NCBI GenBank assembly: GCA_963780175.1
Contig: CAWAAT010000003.1
Coordinates: 310,001-374,000, forward strand
Reading direction: 5' to 3'
Length of the DNA stretch: 64,000 nt
Source of the DNA: Brooklawnia sp963780175
Lineage (GTDB): Bacteria; Actinomycetota; Actinomycetes; Propionibacteriales; Propionibacteriaceae
Positions 60,723-64,000 of the stretch are shown here, one piece after another (positions within the stretch are counted from its first letter, which is position 1; the number at the start of each line of letters is the position of its first letter). The position numbers and the translations under genes are program-made. Below the pieces are notes generated by a model. That model did not search any database, was not told where the DNA came from, and saw nothing but the letters and a program-made list of their open reading frames with translations.

Positions 60723-61748
60723 ATGGAAGCCACGATGCGCGCCGCCGTCGTCACCAGGTTCCGCAGCCCACTGGAGTTGCGGCAGGTGCCGGTTCCCACC
60801 CCGGGAGCCGGGGAGGTGCTGGTGCGCGTCCACGCCTGCGGTGTCTGCCACACCGACCTGCACGCGGTGGACGGCGACTGGCCGGACGCGCCGCCGCTGC
60901 CACGCATCCCCGGACACGAGGCCGTGGGTGAGGTCGTCGAGATCGGCGCCGGGGTTGACCAGATCGCGGTGGGTGACCGGGTCGGCGTGCCATGGCTGCA
61001 CAAGGCGTGCGGACACTGCGGTCAATGCCTGTCGGGCTGGGAAACCCTGTGCGCCACCCAGGTGCGCAGCGGGTACGACGTCGACGGTGGGTTCGCCGAG
61101 TACGTCGTCGCGGACGCCGCCTTCGTCGCCAGGCTGCCCAGCGGGTTGGACTACCTGCACGCCGCGCCGCTGATCTGCGCCGGACTGACCGTCTACAAGG
61201 GGCTCATGATGGCCGACGCCGACCCCGGCGACTGGGTGGTCGTCTCGGGCGTCGGGGGTCTGGGACATCTGGGCGTCCAGTACGCCAGGGCCATGGGTTT
61301 CCAGGTCGTCGCCGTCGACATCGACGACTCCAAACTCAACCTGGCGGCGCGTCTCGGCGCGACCATGACCATCAACGTGCGCGACACCGAACCGGTGGGT
61401 TACCTGCAGCGCCAGATCGGCGGTGCCCACGGCGCCCTGGTCACCGCGGTCTCACCCGGCGCGTTCGGCCAGGCGGTCGGCATGATGCGACCTGGCGGCA
61501 CCGTGGTGCTCAACGGTCTGCCGCCCGGCGACTTCCCGCTGGGCATCTACGACATGGTGATGCGGGCCATCACGTTGCGAGGCTCGATCGTCGGCACCCG
61601 GTTCGACCTGGATCGCGCTTTGGCGCTGGCCGCCCAGGCCAGGATCACGGCCACCGTCCATCCGGCCCGGCTCGAGGACGTCAACGACGTGCTGGCCAAC
61701 ATGCGGACCTCGTCCATACCCGGTCGCACCGTCCTGGACATGGGGTGA
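60723..61748 (+). CDS. zinc-dependent alcohol dehydrogenase (AdhP-like)
   Basis: A 341-residue MDR alcohol dehydrogenase that would reduce acetaldehyde to ethanol and regenerate NAD+ for EutE. Catalytic zinc ligands lie in ACGVCHTDLHAVDG and PGHEAVGEVVEIG; the structural zinc cluster is KACGHCGQCLSGWETLC. The cofactor loop is VSGVGGLGHLGVQYA. This replaces the iron-dependent EutG found in enterobacteria. The ATG at 60723 begins two bases after the pta stop; an ATG at 60735 is a possible alternative. No targeting helix is visible at either end. Confidence 0.9.
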   Translation: MEATMRAAVVTRFRSPLELRQVPVPTPGAGEVLVRVHACGVCHTDLHAVDGDWPDAPPLPRIPGHEAVGEVVEIGAGVDQIAVGDRVGVPWLHKACGHCGQCLSGWETLCATQVRSGYDVDGGFAEYVVADAAFVARLPSGLDYLHAAPLICAGLTVYKGLMMADADPGDWVVVSGVGGLGHLGVQYARAMGFQVVAVDIDDSKLNLAARLGATMTINVRDTEPVGYLQRQIGGAHGALVTAVSPGAFGQAVGMMRPGGTVVLNGLPPGDFPLGIYDMVMRAITLRGSIVGTRFDLDRALALAAQARITATVHPARLEDVNDVLANMRTSSIPGRTVLDMG

Positions 61749-61752
61749 GTCG

Positions 61753-63180
61753 GTGTCCGAGACCATCCTCAGCGTGGGCATCGACGTGGGCACGTCCACG
61801 ACCGAGCTGGTCTTCAGCCGACTGACCATAGACAACCTGGCGGGGGCGTCCTCGGTGCCCCGCATCCAGATCGTCGACAAGCAGATCATCTACCGTAGTC
61901 AGATCCACAACACCCCATTGGTCAGCCCTGAGGTCATCAACGCCGAGGCGCTCAAGCGCATCGTGGTGGACGAGTACGCGCTCGCTGGTGTCACTCCCGG
62001 CCAGGTACGGACCGGGGCGGCGATCATCACCGGAGAGACCGCGCGGGCCGAGAACGCCGAGCAGGTGCTGACTGCGCTCAGCGAACTGGCCGGCGACTTC
62101 GTGGTGGCCACCGCGGGGCCCCTGCTGGAGTCGGTGCTGGCCGCCCGCGGCGCGGGGATCGACCGGTACTCGGAGACCACCGGCGAGGTGGTGGCGAACC
62201 TCGACATCGGCGGCGGCACCACGAACATCGCGGTCTACCAGCGGGGACGCCTACTCGGCGCCAGCTGCCTCGACATCGGTGGGCGTCTGGTGCGCGTCCT
62301 GGACGGACAGATCAGCTACGTCTCTGGCCCCGTCCAGCGGCTAGCCACGGCGTCGGGGATCGCCTTGGCCGTGCCGGGGCCGGCCGACCTCGACCGGCTG
62401 CGGGCGCTCGCCCGGGTGATGGCCCGGCAGTTGGCGATGGCCGTGCACCTGGTCGACCCGGACGCGGCGCACGCGTCTCTGTACACCAACGCCGGCACCC
62501 CACTGCCGGCAGCGATGGTGCCCTCGGTGGTCAGTTTCTCAGGTGGGGTTGCCGACCTGATCGACTCGCCGCGTCGGGACGATCCGTTCCGCTACTGCGA
62601 CATCGGCGTCCTGCTGGGGTGGGCCATCGCTGAGGACTCGGCGTTCAGTCTCGTCCGACGCCACCGAGGCACCGAGACGATCGGGGCGACCGTGGTCGGG
62701 GCGGGTGTGCACACCACCGAGATCAGCGGCTCGACGATCGAGTACGCGGCCGCGGTGCTGCCCCTCCAGAACGTGCCGATCGTGCGCATCCCGATCGAAC
62801 TCGAGGCTCCTGAGACACTCGCGGCTGCCATCAGTGAGCGGTTGCACCTGTTGCACCCCGACCAGAGCGACCAGAGCGTGGCGATCGCGATGTCGGGCAG
62901 TCAGGCTACGTCTTTCGCTGAGGTGCAGCGAACGGCCCAGGCGGTCATCGCGGGGGCGCGTCCGGTACTGGACGGGCCGCACCCGTTGGTGATCGTGCTG
63001 GAGAAGGACCGGGCCAAGGTGCTCGGACAGTCGCTGGCGGCGCTGCGTGGGCGCCGCGACGACGTGGTCTGCATCGACGGGGTGCAGACCACCAGCGGTG
63101 ACTACATCGATATCGGAACACCCGTCGGCGCCGGACGTGCGGTGCCGGTGGTGGTGAAGACGCTGGTCTTCAACGACTGA
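61753..63180 (+). CDS. eutA: EutA-type reactivase (second copy)
   Basis: A 475-residue EutA paralogue. Phosphate 1 is SVGIDVGTSTTELVFSRL, IITGETARAENAEQVLTAL follows, and phosphate 2 is the classical LDIGGGTTNIAVY. The adenosine region includes VVSFSGGVADLID. It shares the fold and length of the first EutA (48.7 kb), but many surface segments differ, so the two copies are old paralogues and not a recent duplication. GTG start at 61753, four bases after the alcohol dehydrogenase stop; the second eutB follows 18 bases after its own stop. Confidence 0.9.
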   Translation: MSETILSVGIDVGTSTTELVFSRLTIDNLAGASSVPRIQIVDKQIIYRSQIHNTPLVSPEVINAEALKRIVVDEYALAGVTPGQVRTGAAIITGETARAENAEQVLTALSELAGDFVVATAGPLLESVLAARGAGIDRYSETTGEVVANLDIGGGTTNIAVYQRGRLLGASCLDIGGRLVRVLDGQISYVSGPVQRLATASGIALAVPGPADLDRLRALARVMARQLAMAVHLVDPDAAHASLYTNAGTPLPAAMVPSVVSFSGGVADLIDSPRRDDPFRYCDIGVLLGWAIAEDSAFSLVRRHRGTETIGATVVGAGVHTTEISGSTIEYAAAVLPLQNVPIVRIPIELEAPETLAAAISERLHLLHPDQSDQSVAIAMSGSQATSFAEVQRTAQAVIAGARPVLDGPHPLVIVLEKDRAKVLGQSLAALRGRRDDVVCIDGVQTTSGDYIDIGTPVGAGRAVPVVVKTLVFND

Positions 63181-63198
63181 TAGGCACAAGGAGGGGCA

Positions 63199-64000
63199 AT
63201 GAAGCTGCGAACCAGCCTGAACGGGGTGACCTACCGGTTCACCGGCATCAACGACGTGCTGGCGAAGGCGAACGAGCCCAAGTCGGGCGACCGACTGATC
63301 GGCATCGCCGCCCAGACCGCCAGCGAACGACTGGCCGCCAAGGTGGTGTTGTCGGAGCTGACGGTCGGCGACATCACCGAGAACCCGACGATCCCGTACG
63401 AGGAGGACGAGGTCACCAGGGTCAACTGCGACGGGCTGAACCAGCCCGGCTATCAGCGGTTCAAGAACATGACGATCGGCGAACTGCGCGAGTGGGTGCT
63501 CGACCACAAGACCACCCCCGACGAACTGAAGCGTTCGGGTCGGAACTTCATCGGCGAGGTCGCCGCCGCGGTGGCGAAGATCATGACGTCGATGGACCTG
63601 GTCTACGGTGCGTCCAAGATCCACTACACGACCCACTGCAACACCGAGGTCGGGCAGGAGGGCACGATGTCCTTCCGCTGCCAGACCAACTCCACCACCG
63701 ACGATCCCGAGACGATCGTGCTGGGCTTGATGGAGGGTGTCAGCTTCGGTTGTGGGGACGCGTGCCTCGGCATCAACCCGGTGGGCGACGACGCGGCCAA
63801 CACCAAGCGGATCGCCGATGCGGTCTTCGACTTCATGGTCCGCAACGAGATTCCCACCCAGGTGGTGGTGCTTTCGCACATCACCACCCAGATGGAGGCG
63901 GTGCGCCGAGGCGCGCCCCTGTCGATGATCTTCCAGTCGATCGCGGGTACCCAGGCTGCCAACGACGACTTCGGCGTGAGTCGTGCGCTGCTGGAGGAGG
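63199..64000 (+). CDS. eutB: EutB-like ammonia-lyase large subunit (second, divergent copy; 3' end outside window)
   Basis: An open frame runs from the ATG at 63199 (AAGGAGG at 63188-63194) to the window end, giving 267 residues so far. It aligns with the first EutB without gaps; I count about 126 identities in 260 positions by eye (48%). R160, Q162 and N193 of the substrate site are kept (SFRCQTN; LGINP), but the flanking residues differ: FRCQTN in place of SRNQPN, and GQEGT in place of GLPGT. Other active-site residues lie beyond the window. It pairs with the second EutA and presumably a second EutC downstream. Whether it acts on ethanolamine or another amino alcohol is open. Confidence 0.9.
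   Translation, partial: MKLRTSLNGVTYRFTGINDVLAKANEPKSGDRLIGIAAQTASERLAAKVVLSELTVGDITENPTIPYEEDEVTRVNCDGLNQPGYQRFKNMTIGELREWVLDHKTTPDELKRSGRNFIGEVAAAVAKIMTSMDLVYGASKIHYTTHCNTEVGQEGTMSFRCQTNSTTDDPETIVLGLMEGVSFGCGDACLGINPVGDDAANTKRIADAVFDFMVRNEIPTQVVVLSHITTQMEAVRRGAPLSMIFQSIAGTQAANDDFGVSRALLEE

Overview
The window is high-GC, densely coded DNA from an actinomycete. Three things point there: a WhiB regulator, an actinobacterial-type ileS T-box leader, and several genes whose start codon lies 6-7 bases after a TANNNT -10 box (leaderless transcripts). The ethanolamine microcompartment operon and general gene content fit a member of the Propionibacteriales (Propionibacteriaceae-like); the species cannot be named from sequence alone.

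Bases 1-8.8 kb: the end of a TrkA/RCK-type ion channel gene, an AGCS alanine/glycine symporter, a broken enoyl-CoA hydratase remnant, an HpaI-type aldolase, an MFS transporter, a TSUP transporter, a GH13 alpha-glucan hydrolase and an L,D-transpeptidase lipoprotein. Bases 8.8-16 kb: tRNA-Ser(GGA), a tandem universal stress protein, the SRP RNA, dnaX, the YbaB nucleoid protein, recR, a DUF1707 protein, and an ECF sigma factor translationally coupled to a Pro/Thr-rich membrane protein.

Bases 16-33.5 kb: T-box-controlled ileS (a type 2 enzyme with an altered HIGH motif and a 3' frameshift), a GNAT acetyltransferase, a CPBP-like membrane protein, a quinone oxidoreductase, a frameshifted xthA, deoD, a phosphohexomutase, a 2-hydroxyacid dehydrogenase, an MntA/HepT toxin-antitoxin pair, adenosine deaminase, an MFS carrier and a three-gene ABC importer. 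Bases 33.5-46.9 kb: lysC-murJ, a DUF4272 protein, rarD, a DsbA/CcdA thiol-redox pair, PadR-UbiB, tRNA-Pro(CGG), and a metallophosphoesterase/ponA2-like/whiB4-like block that matches the mycobacterial gene order as I recall it.

Bases 47.1-64.0 kb (running off the end) form one co-directional ethanolamine-utilisation bacterial microcompartment locus: eutH, eutN, eutA, eutB, eutC, eutL, eutE, eutM, eutQ, eutT, eutJ, a BMC-T shell protein, a small assembly-like protein, a long-type pta, a zinc alcohol dehydrogenase, then a second eutA and a second, divergent eutB. Ethanolamine enters via EutH. EutBC with adenosylcobalamin (made by EutT, lyase repaired by EutA) splits it to acetaldehyde and ammonia. 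EutE and the Zn-ADH then dismutate acetaldehyde to acetyl-CoA and ethanol with internal NAD recycling, and Pta with EutQ would yield acetyl-phosphate, acetate and ATP. EutL, EutM, EutN and the BMC-T protein build the shell. No EutV/EutW or EutR regulator and no eutS, eutD, eutG or eutP is visible.

The features most worth following up are the second EutA/EutB pair, a small module shared by EutQ, EutT and a 97-residue protein, the dual-start EutM with an acidic tail, a stable RNA fold downstream of eutM, and the swapped GXHH motif in IleS.
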